From positions 15,712,080 to 15,776,079 of the forward strand of contig CM019831.1 of assembly GCA_009763385.1 (NCBI GenBank): a DNA stretch of 64,000 nucleotides. The letters are read 5' to 3'. A model generated the notes under the pieces. The model saw only the letters and a program-made list of their open reading frames with translations, did not search any database and was not told the origin of the DNA. Each line of letters begins with the position of its first letter. The stretch's first letter is position 1. Made by a program: the position numbers and the translations under genes. Below, piece by piece: positions 44,380-55,134 of the stretch. The stretch is from Coix lacryma-jobi var. lacryma-jobi (Eukaryota; Streptophyta; Magnoliopsida; Poales; Poaceae).

Positions 44380-45943
44380 TAATATTTTCTTCTTTCCCAG
44401 TTACATGACTAAGGCCGAGTTCCTCTTCCCTCGGCCTTTTTTTCCGCACTATATTGCGGTTAGCCAAACAATGGAAAATTGGATTTAATTAACAACCTGT
44501 GTCATCCTTGATGTTCTTAATTCTTAAAAAAAGGGTAAGAAAAGCAGGACAGTCCAGATGGTATGGGTCTCATCTTCTCTTTTTGCCAAACATTTTACTA
44601 TTTTTGAAAAAAAAACTGAACTATAATTATACTTTTCAATTTCTATTCAATAATTTCTACGTTTTCATACCCTTTGAAAAAAACCTCGATCTGTGGGGCA
44701 TGACAGCTCACACCTATCCAAAAAAATTCTAAACCCTTATTCCAACCATACATAGTGGTACCAAAGTGCCCATGAGACTAGACTAGCCTTAGTCATGTGT
44801 TTTGGCGTGGGATAGGCAACAGGATTTTTTTTTTGCCTTCGTCCAGCAAAACGTGATACATGAAATGGACAAATTCTTTCATCACACTACAAAAGAGGGA
44901 GTTTTTTTTATGAAGATTCATTCTTTAATATATGATATGAGTTCGGTCCAGATATCGCCTCATCGAAGTTTCCCCTCATTTGAGGATATAAGACTTTGGC
45001 ACTCAAGAAGATTTATTCTTCTTTATAACTCTAGATTTCTTTATTTTCTCGATTACCTAACCGACCTTCTATTCTCGGTAGAGGAAAAGCTAACTTGTCC
45101 CGTGATACGATCTCATTCGGATGCAATTGTATTTACTATTTTACTCCAATCCATTTGTGTTGGAGTGATGGATGAAGTGTAATTGAACTAAGCTTCAATC
45201 CAATCCACTCCAACATAAGTGGGTTGAAGTAAATACACTTACATCTAAATAAGCCTGTATAGTTGAAATCCCCAAACTCTTAAAATGCATATATTTAGAT
45301 TCTCCATTTTGTCTTTGCATATCATGTAGGTTTCAAACTTTCAAAATTTATTTTTAGGCCCTCAAACTTGTCTCAACATATAATCCAAGTACCCAAACTT
45401 GCCATAATGTGTCATAGATCCAAACAAACCAAATCTACTCAGAATCACATTGCCATATATGCCACAGCGGTTGGATCTAGACCTTGTTCTTGATTAGGGC
45501 AAGAAATGGCAAAAGCAATCGTTCAACTATCTCTTCCGTCTAAGGAGTGTTAGCTTTGGTCTTGCCACCACCACTATTCATGACACCACAGAGGATTTCA
45601 AACGCATGGGTTGAAAATAGCGAGTTGGCAATTGTGATGTGATGCCATATTAGATTGGAACACAAAGAGGGAGAGAGAGCATGGAGATGAAGCTAGAGGA
45701 AGAGCATGTAGATCGATAGTGAGTAGACAAACTTATATTTCCGAAATCATCGTGTATATTTATTTGTTATAAAGATTAAATATAAATGTCCCATGGTACC
45801 GTGCATTAGGCACGGGCACGGGCCGTACGACTGCATTCGTAGTCACGCCCACGTCGCACAGACGCACACCACGCATTCCGGCAACAATCACGATTTTAAA
45901 CCTAGATGCCGACCTGCATTGACAATTAATTAACAGAATAATA
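44380..45943. other. Intergenic region, no gene; MITE-like hairpin near 45115-45258
   Basis: No coding region is supported. At 45115-45258 ATGCAATTGTATTTACTATTTTACTCCAATCC faces its inverse GTGGGTTGAAGTAAATACACTTACAT (positions are the guide), a decayed hairpin ending AAATAAGCC as in a common grass MITE. A phrase CATTTGAGGATATAA is shared with 43727, hinting at older shared repeats. GAGAGAGAGC-type simple sequence lies near 45670. Confidence 0.4.
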
Positions 45944-46433
45944 GGCCTCCTTTGGATTGAGGGTGAAATGGAGGAAAAGTATAGGATTCTAGATCCTTAG
46001 GATTTGCTACTGTTCACTCGTTTGGATGACAAAAAAAAAGATCATAGGAAAAAATAAGGAAATGTTCCAATAGCAACCATTCCGGAGGAAAGTTGGAGGA
46101 TTCTACCATCCACTTCAACCTCTTTTTTGCACGAAGACCAATGCATTCTTGTCTGATCATATCATTTCTTTCCAGTAGAGATGGTTGTCTATGCTTATCT
46201 AATTGTGTCATTTTTTCAATCCATGTTTTCCTGTACTAGACAAGAGCAGAGGTGACAGTCTAATTTGCAGGCACACACATGTGCATGCAAGTTCCTTTGT
46301 TTCATCTCTGCCAAAGGCTTTCCTATCAATTTTTCTGAACTATTGAATCCTATAGGAAAGGATATAAAATTCCCAAACTTTTCCTATTCCTTTCCTTTTC
46401 CTATCCTGCTTTCACCTTGGATCCAAAGGGGCC
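45944..46433. mobile_element. MITE-like element abutting the UGT 3' end
   Basis: The left end is GGCCTCCTTTGGATTGAGGG and the right end is CTTGGATCCAAAGGGGCC, inverse of each other. Interior words (GTATAGGATTCTAG, CCTATAGGAAAGG) match the element at 43940. It ends 24 bases before the last stop codon region of the UDP-glucosyltransferase pseudogene. The flanks are AT-rich and no clear duplication can be chosen. Confidence 0.55.
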
Positions 46434-46456
46434 TAATATTAGCCATTATCACGGCA

Positions 46457-47861
46457 TCACCTATGGAGAGTACACAGTGCAGCGTCGACGAAGTCTTGGA
46501 TGCCCCTTTCCGACGACCCGCCGGTGGCCAGCGCCGCGCTCGCCGCGTCCTTCCATCTCCCAGCCCTCGCCCGCATCTCCGCAGCCTTCGGCCCCGCTCA
46601 TGACTCCTCGACGCAGCGGCGCAGCGCGTCACGGGCCATCGGCTTCGGCAGCCGGACCCCGACGCCGTACACGTCCTCCAGGAACTTGGCATTGGTGGGC
46701 TGGTCGGCCCACGCCGGATACGTGACCACCGGCACGCCGGACGCCAGCGCCTCGACGGCCGAGTAGCCGCAGTGCGTCACGAAGCACCCGACGGCGGCGT
46801 GCGACAGCACGCGCGCCTGCTCGCACCACGCCACCACCTTGCCGCCGGTCGCCGCCGCGGCGAGGCAGTCGTCGGGGAGGAGCCTCCGGTTACCGTCGCG
46901 CACCACCAGCAGGAACGGCCGCCCCGTGGCCGCGAGGCCCGCTGCGAGCTCGGCCATCTCGTCGCGGCCGAGCTTCAAGATGCTCCCGAACGCCGCGAAC
47001 ACCACGGAACGCGGCGGCTGCGCGTCGAGCCACGCCATGCAGTCGTCGTCGGCGGCGGCGGCGGCCTCGTCCGTCGTCTCCAGGAGCGGGCCGACCGGCG
47101 CGACCGGCAGACCGGCCAGACGCGAACGGAGCGTCTGGATGGCTGGCTGCTCGAGCTCGTCGAACGTGTTGACGAGGAGCCAGGAGACCGTGTCGCGGAG
47201 GCTGCGGAGGTCCGCAACGAGTAATTGGCGCCAGATGAAGTGCTCGGGCGCGCGAATCAGGCCTGGCAGGTCTCCGGCGGCCATCGCGGCAGCCCGGCAC
47301 GGCGACCGGCGCGTCCGCTCCGGCCTCGTCCACCGACGGGAACTCCGCGAGCGAGTGGAAGTGGTGGTACAAGAGGGAGAGGACGGCGCAGGACTCGGTC
47401 CACAGCAGGGCCGCCCGCGGGACGCCCATGCCGGCGGCGACGACGCGGGCCGCCCACGGGACGAAGGCGTTGGCCACGACGCAGGACACCGGCGACCGGC
47501 CGGACGCGGACTGGGACTGGCGTCTGATGAGCCCCGCGAGGGCCTCCGGCGCGGCGTCCGCCATGTGGCGCATGATGTCGTCGCCGAAGCCGCCGTACCG
47601 GGGGTCGCCCGGAGCCCACAGGGTGCCGCCCCGCAGGTGCTCGAAGCGGAGCGTGCCGCGCCCGACGGCGACGGACGCGCCGTCGCCGTGCGGAAACTTG
47701 AGGCCGGCGTGGGGCACGGTGGAGAAGGTGACAGGAGGGCCGCGGGAGGCGAGGCGACGGCCGAGGACGAGGAGCGGGTTCACGTGGCCTTGCAGAGGGG
47801 CTGAGACGAGGAGGACGTGGGGCGGAGGCAGAGGAGGAGGAGACGGCGGCGACGACGACAT
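46457..47861 (-). pseudogene. UDP-glycosyltransferase (UGT84-like), frameshifted
   Basis: Family 1 plant UGT, start Met at 47861 (MSSSPPSPPPLPPPHVLLVS). The catalytic His lies in QGHVNPLL (about residue 25). The VVANAFVPWAARVV segment has Asn where many UGTs have the catalytic Asp, as in the UGT84 ester-forming group. The PSPG box begins WCEQARVLSHAAVGCFVTHC and ends PAWADQPTNAK, with the final Gln kept (UDP-glucose), but the usual GWNSTLE is GYSAVE, one residue short and lacking Trp22-Asn23. A frameshift near 47290 and an in-frame TGA at 46598-46600 break the frame. After the TGA the usual C-terminus still reads on (AAEMRARAGRWKDAASAALA) to a stop at 46457. It would have glucosylated a small acid or phenolic in the cytosol. 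Confidence 0.8.
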
Positions 47862-48230
47862 GGGTGTGTGTTTGTGCTTTTCTGTGGCAGCAACTGGCAA
47901 ACGTAAGGCCGAGAAGACAGAACGTTTTTCATACCTGTAAATCTGTTGCTGTTGGTCAGCCAAATGTTGACATTGACACGGAAACTACTCAGTGCTCTGT
48001 TGGGACCATAATTTTTCATCTTTCCCAAACTCCAAAGCCCAAATGCGTTTTCTTCCAAAATTTGGTTCAAATCGTACAATTAGTGCAACAACAAAAGGTC
48101 ATCGCGGACACATCCGCGGAGATGGACGTCTTCCTAGAGCGCGTCATCGCGGTCCGCGGGCCACCCGCAGAGGCGCCGTGGCGGGCGACGTGAGCGCGAC
48201 GAGCCGACGATCACCGGGACTTTACGGACA
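47862..48230. other. 5' flank of the UGT, no gene
   Basis: No convincing TATA box or exon is visible. A CpG-rich stretch (48110-48225) gives frames without recognisable domain. Confidence 0.35.
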
Positions 48231-48668
48231 TGCTGTCGGACCCCGGACGTGAGCGAAGTGGACGGGCATGAATGTGTTCATAAATTTACCAGATGTGTTT
48301 TCTTTCGAAAACGTAGCTTTCGTGGTAGATCAAAAAACTATCTTAGCCAAAAGCCCAAAAGACATCTTAAATCATTAGTAATATATATGATATATGTGGG
48401 ATATGACTATCGTAGCTCAGGAGGTGAGGGGCTGCTCGGAGCGGAGAGAGGATGGAAGGACACGTGGCGAAGCGCAGGAGGTCGGACAGCGGCAAGGCAG
48501 AGGTCGGCAGGTAGGCGGATGACGGCGCAGAAGTCTTCACAGACAAGGAAGCGTAGTCGGTTAGGAAAGGTGTCGTGTTGTCCACGACACGGGATTGTAA
48601 TCGACTAGGTTTCCTTATTCCATCATGAGATCCGATCTACTAGGATCTGTAAACCTGCTCCCCATGAC

Positions 48669-48677
48669 TATATAAGG
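48669..48677 (+). promoter_or_regulatory. TATA box of the gypsy 5' LTR
   Basis: TATATAAGG, about 240 bases before the LTR end, is followed by GAGCAGGGACCCCCTCTC, a typical transcription-start context for this LTR family. Confidence 0.6.
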
Positions 48678-48908
48678 CGAGCAGGGACCCCCTCTCAAAA
48701 ACACGTTCATCAAGATACAGAGTAGACAACTCGACGCAGGACGTAGGATATTACGCTAAACTCGGCGGCCCGAACCTGGATAAACCCTTGTGTTCATCTA
48801 GTCTCGTTCCTGTGTCACGCCTGGATCGTTGTTCCACGCGCCTTCCCCGCTAATCTACCACCTCGGGCATACCCCTAGGTGGGCTATCGACTATATTCCG
48901 TCGACAGC

Positions 48909-48925
48909 TGGCGCCCACCGTGGGG
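48909..48925 (+). other. Gypsy primer-binding site
   Basis: TGGCGCCCACCGTGGGG follows the LTR end after two bases. This motif is the usual primer site of RIRE2-like and related grass gypsy elements. Confidence 0.75.
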
Positions 48926-49804
48926 CTTGTGCGTACGGACGCCATGACGATTCAGATGGTTTCCTTCCTCGTTTCCATGACCCTTCCGGAGGCTTCACGT
49001 TCGTCGTCAGGTCGTTCTCCTCGACCACCGACGTCGACGGCGCCGCCAGGGGCGTGGAGACGGTGCAGGCTTCTCCTATGCCGAACGGATCTGCTTCCAC
49101 CACTTCAGCATCGGCGGGACCAGCCTCAACTTCTCTTTGAGGTCATCTTCCCCGGCGCTCCGACCACGCTTCCTCGCTATCGGGGGCAGCGTGTCGACAA
49201 CACCGATCTGATCGAATCCATCGATCAGGTCACGACAGGCGTCATCGATACTCTCGCTCTCGTAGATCTGATCAGAGATCGATCTCCGAGCACGAAATCG
49301 CCCATACCTCTCGTTCCGGCCTCCAACCGCGTCACAGTAATGATCGCCGTAATAAGCGGTGCTATGACGACCACAACCGGCGCTATGACGACCACGACCG
49401 GGAGGAAAGATCGAGGGCTAGGCAACTTCATCATCGTTGGACAAGAAGACATCGTTGGCTTGGCTGATCAACTACGACGAGGATTCCGAGAAGCTGCTCG
49501 CGACCCGTGCCCTATGCTCGCTCTGATCATCTACGAGCTAGAAGCGAGCCATCACGTCGTCGTCGAGCCAAAGGCGAGCCATCGACGAGCCAACGAGCCA
49601 TTGATGAGCCAACAAGTCATCGACGAGCCATCGAGCCACCCATGAGCCTATGAGCTAAAGGCGAGCCACCGACGAGCCAACAACTAGCCAACGAGCCACA
49701 AGCGAGCCACCGTCACACCTGGATCGTTGTTCCACGCGCCTTCCCCGCTAATCTACCACCTCGGGCATACCCCTAGGTGGGCTATCAACTATATTCCGTC
49801 GACA

Positions 49805-50818
49805 GCTAGTCATCACTGCATTTGCACTTTTCTTCTTGGATGCATTCGTTCCTACTGAAGATTGATTGCTTGATGCACTGTTTTCCTTTTCTGTGATCCG
49901 TCCATGTGAGCACTCAAACTCCTTCCGTATCAACTTCTTGGTCACTTGGCTCTTTCTCGATGAACCCACTCTGATAGTGAATCCCATCTTGAATGCATAG
50001 GTGTTATATACTCTGTATGCTTCTTCTACTGTATCAAATTTCATTCCTTCGAATGGAATCACTGGCTGAGAGCTGACAATGTCTTCTTCTTCTTGATACA
50101 CTGACTCATTTTCATCAGCAATCTCCACCTCAATATCCCCATGGAAAACACTTTCATGAACATTAGGCCCAACGGAACCCTGCATTGCAAATGTATTGCG
50201 TTGTTAGACTATGCATGCCTGCAGTTGCAACGAATGTAGATTATCAAGTTATAGTGCCAACAAAAACTTACTTCTGAAACAGCCATATTTTCGCATGAAA
50301 CAACATCAATCTGAACATTCAAATCAATGTTTCTTCGCACAACCTGCGCGTTTTGAAGTTGTTTCAGTATAACATAATTCAGTGTTTCAATATTACCTAA
50401 TTCAGTGTTTCAGTTAGTATTTCAGTTTTGTTTCAACAGTGACTATCTCTAGTTGCTTCAGTTTAACCTGATTCAATTATTCAGTTCTGTTCCAAGCACA
50501 GATTGCAAAACAAGTATGAAAGACAATATAATTTAGTACTGAATCAAGCATAATCAACGGCATAATCAACACAGCTGTAATCAATAACTACAGTAGTGTT
50601 GCAGTAGTGTTCCAACAAAAGTTTGACTGCTTATGAATAGATCACAAAACAGAACAGCTTACAGAAGCTCTTGACGAAAAAGGGTTTGTCTCCACCACCT
50701 CCTTGCCCCTGGAATCCCCAAGCTTGAACGTTGAGCCATCATTGCGCCCCTCTAACCGGAGATCGGCTTCACTGCCTTGAACAATCGGAGGGGGACGACG
50801 GCCATCCGCGAAATCCAT
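49805..50818 (-). pseudogene. FAR1/FHY3-related gene, truncated by an LTR
   Basis: Three exons are readable on the minus strand, all in phase 0. Exon 1 is 50818-50663 (MDFADGRRPPPIVQGSEADL, donor TCT/GTAAGC). Exon 2 is 50343-50272 (VVRRNIDLNVQIDVVSCENM, donor GAA/GTAAGT). Exon 3 runs from 50179 (acceptor TGCAG) and encodes the FAR1 DNA-binding domain: PFEGMKFDTVEEAYRVYNTY, AFKMGFTIRVGSSRKSQVTK, LIRKEFECSHGR, then KKKSANAVMTS. Coding stops where the gypsy LTR begins at 49804. The rest of the zinc-binding WRKY-GCM1-like fold, the MULE-type core and the SWIM finger are absent. FAR1-related proteins act as nuclear transcription factors derived from Mutator-like transposases. Only an N-terminal fragment could be made here. 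Confidence 0.8.
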
Positions 50819-51000
50819 ATGGGAGAGTAGATAAGACATAGCGCAGCAGGCCGTCTCCTTGACCTCGCGGCGCAGCGGCGGGATGGCCGGCGCGGCAGCA
50901 GATGGAGAAGAGACGGAGGACGGCGGCGGGATGTGGGCCGAGGGGGGGGGGGGCGGGGCGATAGGACATAGGGACGGGGCGCCGCGTCCGTGCGGTAGGG

Positions 51001-51165
51001 AGGTGCGGCGGCGCAGGAGGGAGGCGGCCGCGGAGGCGCGGTTGGGAGGCGGCGCGGCGGCGCAGGAGGGAGGCGCCGCGGAGGCGCGGTTGGGAGGCGG
51101 CGCGGCGGCGCAGGAGGGAGGCGGCGCGGAGGCGCGGTTGGGAGGCGGCGCGGCGGCGCGGTTCC
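51001..51165. repeat. 48-49-bp GC-rich tandem repeat
   Basis: About 3.3 copies of a unit containing GCGCAGGAGGGAGGC and GGCGCGGTTGGGAGG start at 51011, 51060 and 51108. It lies in the GC-rich 5' flank of the FAR1-like gene. The long proline/arginine-rich ORFs on the minus strand and Gly/Ala-rich ORFs on the plus strand here come from the repeat. Confidence 0.85.
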
Positions 51166-51339
51166 GACGGGGCGCCGCGGTTCGGACGGGGCGCCGCGGC
51201 GGAGCGACCGGGCCCCCAAGTTTTGCGTGCGCCTTACTTGTCGAAGCTGGATTGGTTGGTTCGCCAGGTTCGGTGCCTGCTTTTGTCGGAGGTGCGTCCG
51301 GACCGCAACCCAGGAGCCGGACGTCCGGGCGGTAGTCTT

Positions 51340-51896
51340 ATGTGTTTTCTCAAAGAGAACGTAACTGTAGCTTAAGTATAGAATTTTGTAAGTGTGTGTT
51401 TTTGTCCAATCAACACATGCATAGCAGGGAATAGAAGTGCTAAGGTTCAGTATTTCAGTTCAGTCTTTCATTCAGGGATGTTTAGTTCCGGCCTTCTGGG
51501 CATCTTCTTGGACTATTAGTGCCTGACCTGCTCTAGAGGCTCCCACAACCCACCATCTCAAGTCTGGACCATGCATACTTAGAGCTTCCGCTCACCTGCT
51601 CTCATGACCAATCATATAGTGTCCATGGATTCCACTTTCCATGCGCTGTGGTAGTAGTCTCTGGTCTGGTCCACCACACCACACCATACCTGGAGGCTAT
51701 CTAGCTATCTGCATATATAAGCTCGTCGAGAGCTGCCAAATGGATGAGTAAACATAACATACATATTCACTCTCGCACTGCATCCATATCCAGCAACTAG
51801 AAGATCACTCTGTGCGGTCACGCAGAGGCGGGAAGTTATCTTCCATTTTCTTAAAAAAAGCAAGAGAAGAAGAAGAAGAAGAGGCCCGTCTAGTGG
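51340..51896 (+). promoter_or_regulatory. Upstream region of the WRKY gene with TATA box
   Basis: This is AT-richer sequence between two genes facing away from each other. TATATAA at 51714-51720 lies about 177 bases before the WRKY start codon. A purine-rich AAGAGAAGAAGAAGAAGAAG run (51868-51885) lies just upstream of the start and would be in the 5' leader. No W-box cluster was seen. Confidence 0.5.
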
Positions 51897-53095
51897 ATGG
51901 CTTGCGCGGCGGACCGTGATGCCGTGGTGAGGGAGGTGGCGGAATTGTACGAGGTCATCAAGCTCCAGCACCCTCTCCTCCTCCTCCACTCGCAGCAGCA
52001 GCCACCGCAGCTTGCGCAGAGCCTCCTCGGCAAAGCGCTGCGAGCACTCAACCTCGCCCTCTCCGTCATGAAGCAGCAGCAACCTGCTGTTGCTCCAGTG
52101 ACATCACCAGTAAGCGTCGTCGTCAAAGCTGAGCCTCATCATCAGCTCTCGCTGCGCAGCCCGGCCTCTGCCGATTTCGAAGCCATGGCACCCAGCAGAA
52201 GAGGTGCCAAAAGAAGGTGTGTGCATGCTCTACTGCTGGATCGCTTGTTCGTTTCATCCAAACTTATCAGTCTAGTCCAGTATATAATGTTTTTCTCTTA
52301 CAACAAATCAGCACCAGCCGGCTTAATTATCAATCCAGTCACAAACCTACGAACAGACCGACTCGCTCTACGCAATATTATTGAACTTGAACCTCTTCAT
52401 TCAATTCAATCGCTGACTGTTGATTCCAATAATCATTTTGAAACTACAGATCATCAGCAGCAGTAGTGGAAGGCAAGAAGAAGACCTCATCGTCGTCGTC
52501 CTGGTCGACCTTAACCGCGGTGCCCTACGACGACGGCTACGAGTGGAGGAAATACGGCGAGAAGAAGATCAACGGGACGCCCTTCATCACCAGGAACTAC
52601 TTCCGGTGCACCTACAGGGACGACGTCGGCTGCCTCGCCACCAAGCATGTCCAGCAGATGGACAACAATAGCGACCCGATCATGTTCCACGTCACCTACA
52701 ACAACAGCCACACCTGCAACACTAGTGCAAAAGCCAACACCGGTCGTCAGCATGCTGCGGCGGCGGCGGCGGCCATGAACATGAAGCAAGAAGAACCACC
52801 ACTGCTGCTGCCAGCTCTGGTGGACCTCGACCTCCAGCCTTCTGCTGCCTGTTTTCCTCATGAACAAATTATTCCACAGTGCCAGCAAGAGCCGCAGTTT
52901 CCTGTGAGTGTGGAGCAGCAGTTCGTCTGTGGTGCTTTAAGAGACGACGATGGTGAAATTCCGTCGGCGTCGGCTACTGGTTCGTGCGTCTCCGGCGAGA
53001 CCAGCTGCTGGGATGGGTGTTATTATTGGGACATGGCGGCGGTTGAAGATGATGACCCTCTCCACGATCTCGAGCGTTTCCTCTTCATGGATTAG
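51897..53095 (+). CDS. WRKY transcription factor, group III-like (WRKYGEK)
   Basis: Two exons: 51897-52216 and 52450-53095, joined across a 233-bp intron (donor AG/GTGTGT, acceptor ACTACAG), giving 321 residues and a clean stop at 53093. The N-terminus (MACAADRDAVVREVAELYEV) is helical with a Gln-rich stretch, as in group III WRKYs. A basic patch RRGAKRR ends exon 1 and could be a nuclear signal. The domain reads DGYEWRKYGEKKI, then NYFRCTYRDDVGCLATKHVQ and a terminal SHTC, giving C-X7-C-X25-H-X-C. Group III normally has X23. Glu replaces Gln in the heptapeptide, which usually weakens or alters W-box binding. The usual intron inside the domain is absent. The C-terminus is acidic (AVEDDDPLHDLERFLFMD), a plausible activation region. 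It appears intact. Confidence 0.85.
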
Positions 53096-53563
53096 TACTA
53101 GCGGGATCTGAAACCTAATTAACAAGATTTATGAGATAGTAGAAGTATATATAGTTTGATCTTTCTTTTCTAAAACTTTTTTACGGTAATAGTGCCAATA
53201 ATACAGTTTTCTGGAGAAAAAAAAGAAATCCAGTAATAGAATAGGAGTGCATGCATGAGATGTAAAACAGACGATCGTTATTTTGATATATAATGTCCGG
53301 CACCTTATGTATGGTTTGCTGGTGCCTAACTGTTTAAGCACTTTATTGTGTGGTCCTTGGAGAGGGAGAGGGATGCCTAAGGTTTCAAGTGGTGGCCTCC
53401 AAAATCCATACGAAGCTATATACTCTGAGATATATAGTAGGATACAGGCAAGCAGTGAGTACCTTTTTCTTTCTCGAGCACACAAAAGATTTGCGCGTCC
53501 CGATCATGTGTGCAAACACAAAATTAGCTATTTTTCATTGCCTAGCTAGTGCCGTGGTGACAA
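53096..53563. other. 3' flank of the WRKY gene
   Basis: It is probably 3' untranslated and intergenic DNA. A small inverted pair GGCACC / GGTGCC (53300-53330) is present. No coding evidence. Confidence 0.4.
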
Positions 53564-53610
53564 AGAAAATCTGTGGAGGAGCCGCGTTGTTGCCTCCTTT
53601 TTGCATGATA
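53564..53610. repeat. Duplicated 45-bp segment, copy 1
   Basis: AGAAAAT..TGGAGGA.CCGCGTTGTTGCCTCC..TTGCATGAT occurs here and at 55524-55570, about 1.96 kb apart (positions given as a guide). The two flank a cluster of small hAT elements. GGAGG and CCTCC inside can pair as a small hairpin. Confidence 0.75.
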
Positions 53611-53628
53611 ATATATGTTCATTATACG

Positions 53629-54412
53629 CAGGGACGAAGCCAGGAAAAAATTTAGGAGGTGCTGAACAAAAGTTGATGCTGAAATTCACAAAAAAAAGTC
53701 GTCTACTCGCCCAGATACTTGGAGTTTGCTGTAGACTGCAGTGTGCCCTCGTCCACTAGCGCTGCGCCTAGCTCCTTGCCCGCCGGTCCTGCCGCCAATG
53801 CTCGCTTGCTTGCTGCACGTGGCTCCTTGCCAGCCTGCCCACTATGCTAGGCTGCTCATCCGCTATAGCTGCCACACCTGGCTGCATGCTCGCAGCTTGC
53901 CACGTCGCTCAGCTTCGCGACTAGACCTGGTCGCCCGTCGGTCGCCAATCATGGCCCCGCTGGCTTGCCCCCGCCCCAACCGCACCCAGGAGCTAATGAC
54001 CCATTGGTTGCGTCACGGCGTAGTCGCGTCCAACGCCCACTAAGAACTGTGTGACGCCACGTGAAGGGGAAGGAACACTCTATAAAGATGGGTTGGACAC
54101 GTGGGGAAGGAACGCCCTTTAGGGATGAGTTGGTGTGGTGGACCGGGAACTGAGAAGTTATTAGAATTGAGTCTTATGCCTTAGCTGGATAATTCTCTAT
54201 GTCTATTGGATTGCTTGTCTAACTAACAAAAGAGAACATCTTTACTCCCAATAAATTCTAGCCCCTCCTAACTTGTATATCTACAATCTCAGCCCCTCCT
54301 ACCTTATATGTTTAATACTAAAATTTTAACAGGATACTATAAGGATTTCATGTACTCGGTAACGGTAGGAGGGGCTCGAGCCCCTCCCGCCCCACCGCTA
54401 GCTTCGTCCCTG
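53629..54412. mobile_element. Non-autonomous hAT element, 784 bp, TSD ATTATACG
   Basis: The left end CAGGGACGAAGCCAGG and right end GCTAGCTTCGTCCCTG are inverted. ATTATACG is repeated perfectly on both sides (53621-53628, 54413-54420), the 8-bp duplication of hAT elements. The interior has no transposase. Subterminal GGAGGTGCT and AGGAGGGGCTCGAG/CCCCTCC words are present. Confidence 0.9.
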
Positions 54413-54447
54413 ATTATACGCTAATAATATACTATGAAGTTCTTGTG

Positions 54448-54810
54448 CATTGGCGGATCCAAGGGGGGCTGCACCCCCCCCCCCCCCCCCGCCCAAAGAA
54501 TTTCTTTTAACAAAAATACATTTTTGTTCTAAAAATTCATATTTTAAACAAAAAACATTTTTAGTTTTAAAAATTCATATTTTTTTTAAAAAAAAATACA
54601 ATTTTAGTTCTAAAATTTTATTTAGTGAATTTCTGAAGATAAAAAAACTTCTTGTATTTGGTATTTTTCTATGCTTATTATGTATTTTTGACTCTGAGCA
54701 CTTTAAAAATTATCAATTTTAGCTATATCTATTAGTGTACTAGGTCTAACGAGTAAAAAAAAAATTTAGCCTATGTCATTTAGCCCCCTAGTTCGTTTCT
54801 GGATAACGAC
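54448..54810. mobile_element. Small hAT-like element, copy A
   Basis: Starts CATTGGCGGATCCAAGGGGG and shows three degenerate copies of an AACAAAAATACATTTTTxGTTCTAAAAATTCAT unit (period about 48-55). It ends near CCCCCTAGTTCGTTTCTGG. Same family as 55135-55494. An uninterrupted C run of about 17 at 54474 may be a sequencing weak point. Confidence 0.6.
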
Positions 54811-55134
54811 TAAAAAAAGATCACATGAAGGACTCCGGGAACTGAAAAAAGAACTTACGTCAGCAACAAACCTTCGGCATAAAAATTTAGTAAAGCTATA
54901 ATGGAGTCATCGATATATAAATACGACATGTCACTCGTTTATGAGTTCATTCCCAACAACACACTTAGTGCCTTCATTTTTGGTAATGGATCACTTCTTG
55001 CTCCAAGAACTTTATTTTTGGTAATGTTACAATAATTATATTACTTTGATTGCAACACTCATTACTTCTCTTCATTTTTGTTCCATATTGTTTTCTTTTC
55101 ATAGATGAAGAGAAGCAGAGCACATACCTATCGT

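Larger units (their letters stand above)
48231..49804 (+). mobile_element. Ty3/gypsy LTR element remnant (RIRE2/Tat-like)
   Basis: A 5' LTR ends TATTCCGTCGACA at 48906, followed by the primer site. Internal sequence of about 800 bases follows, then the last 92 bases of a 3' LTR (49713-49804) that repeat 48815-48906. The 5' LTR start is uncertain. TGTCGGACC at 48231 would mirror the CGACA end. The LTR has a TATATAAGG box at 48669. The internal part has no pol and ends in degenerate GACGAGCCATCGA-type tandem repeats (49540-49705). Most of the element was lost by deletion. Its right end lies inside the FAR1-like coding sequence. Confidence 0.7.

Noticed and set aside
46772..47940. Plus-strand ORFs of 150-321 codons
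   Set aside because: Antisense to the UGT. The minus strand has the PSPG box and UGT N-terminus, and the plus frames have no domain.
50752..51335. Pro/Arg-rich minus and Gly/Ala-rich plus ORFs
   Set aside because: Products of the 48-49-bp GC-rich tandem repeat upstream of the FAR1-like gene.
53281..53360. Possible microRNA-like hairpin around GGCACC/GGTGCC
   Set aside because: The paired arms are only six to seven bases, and no known plant miRNA sequence was recognised.
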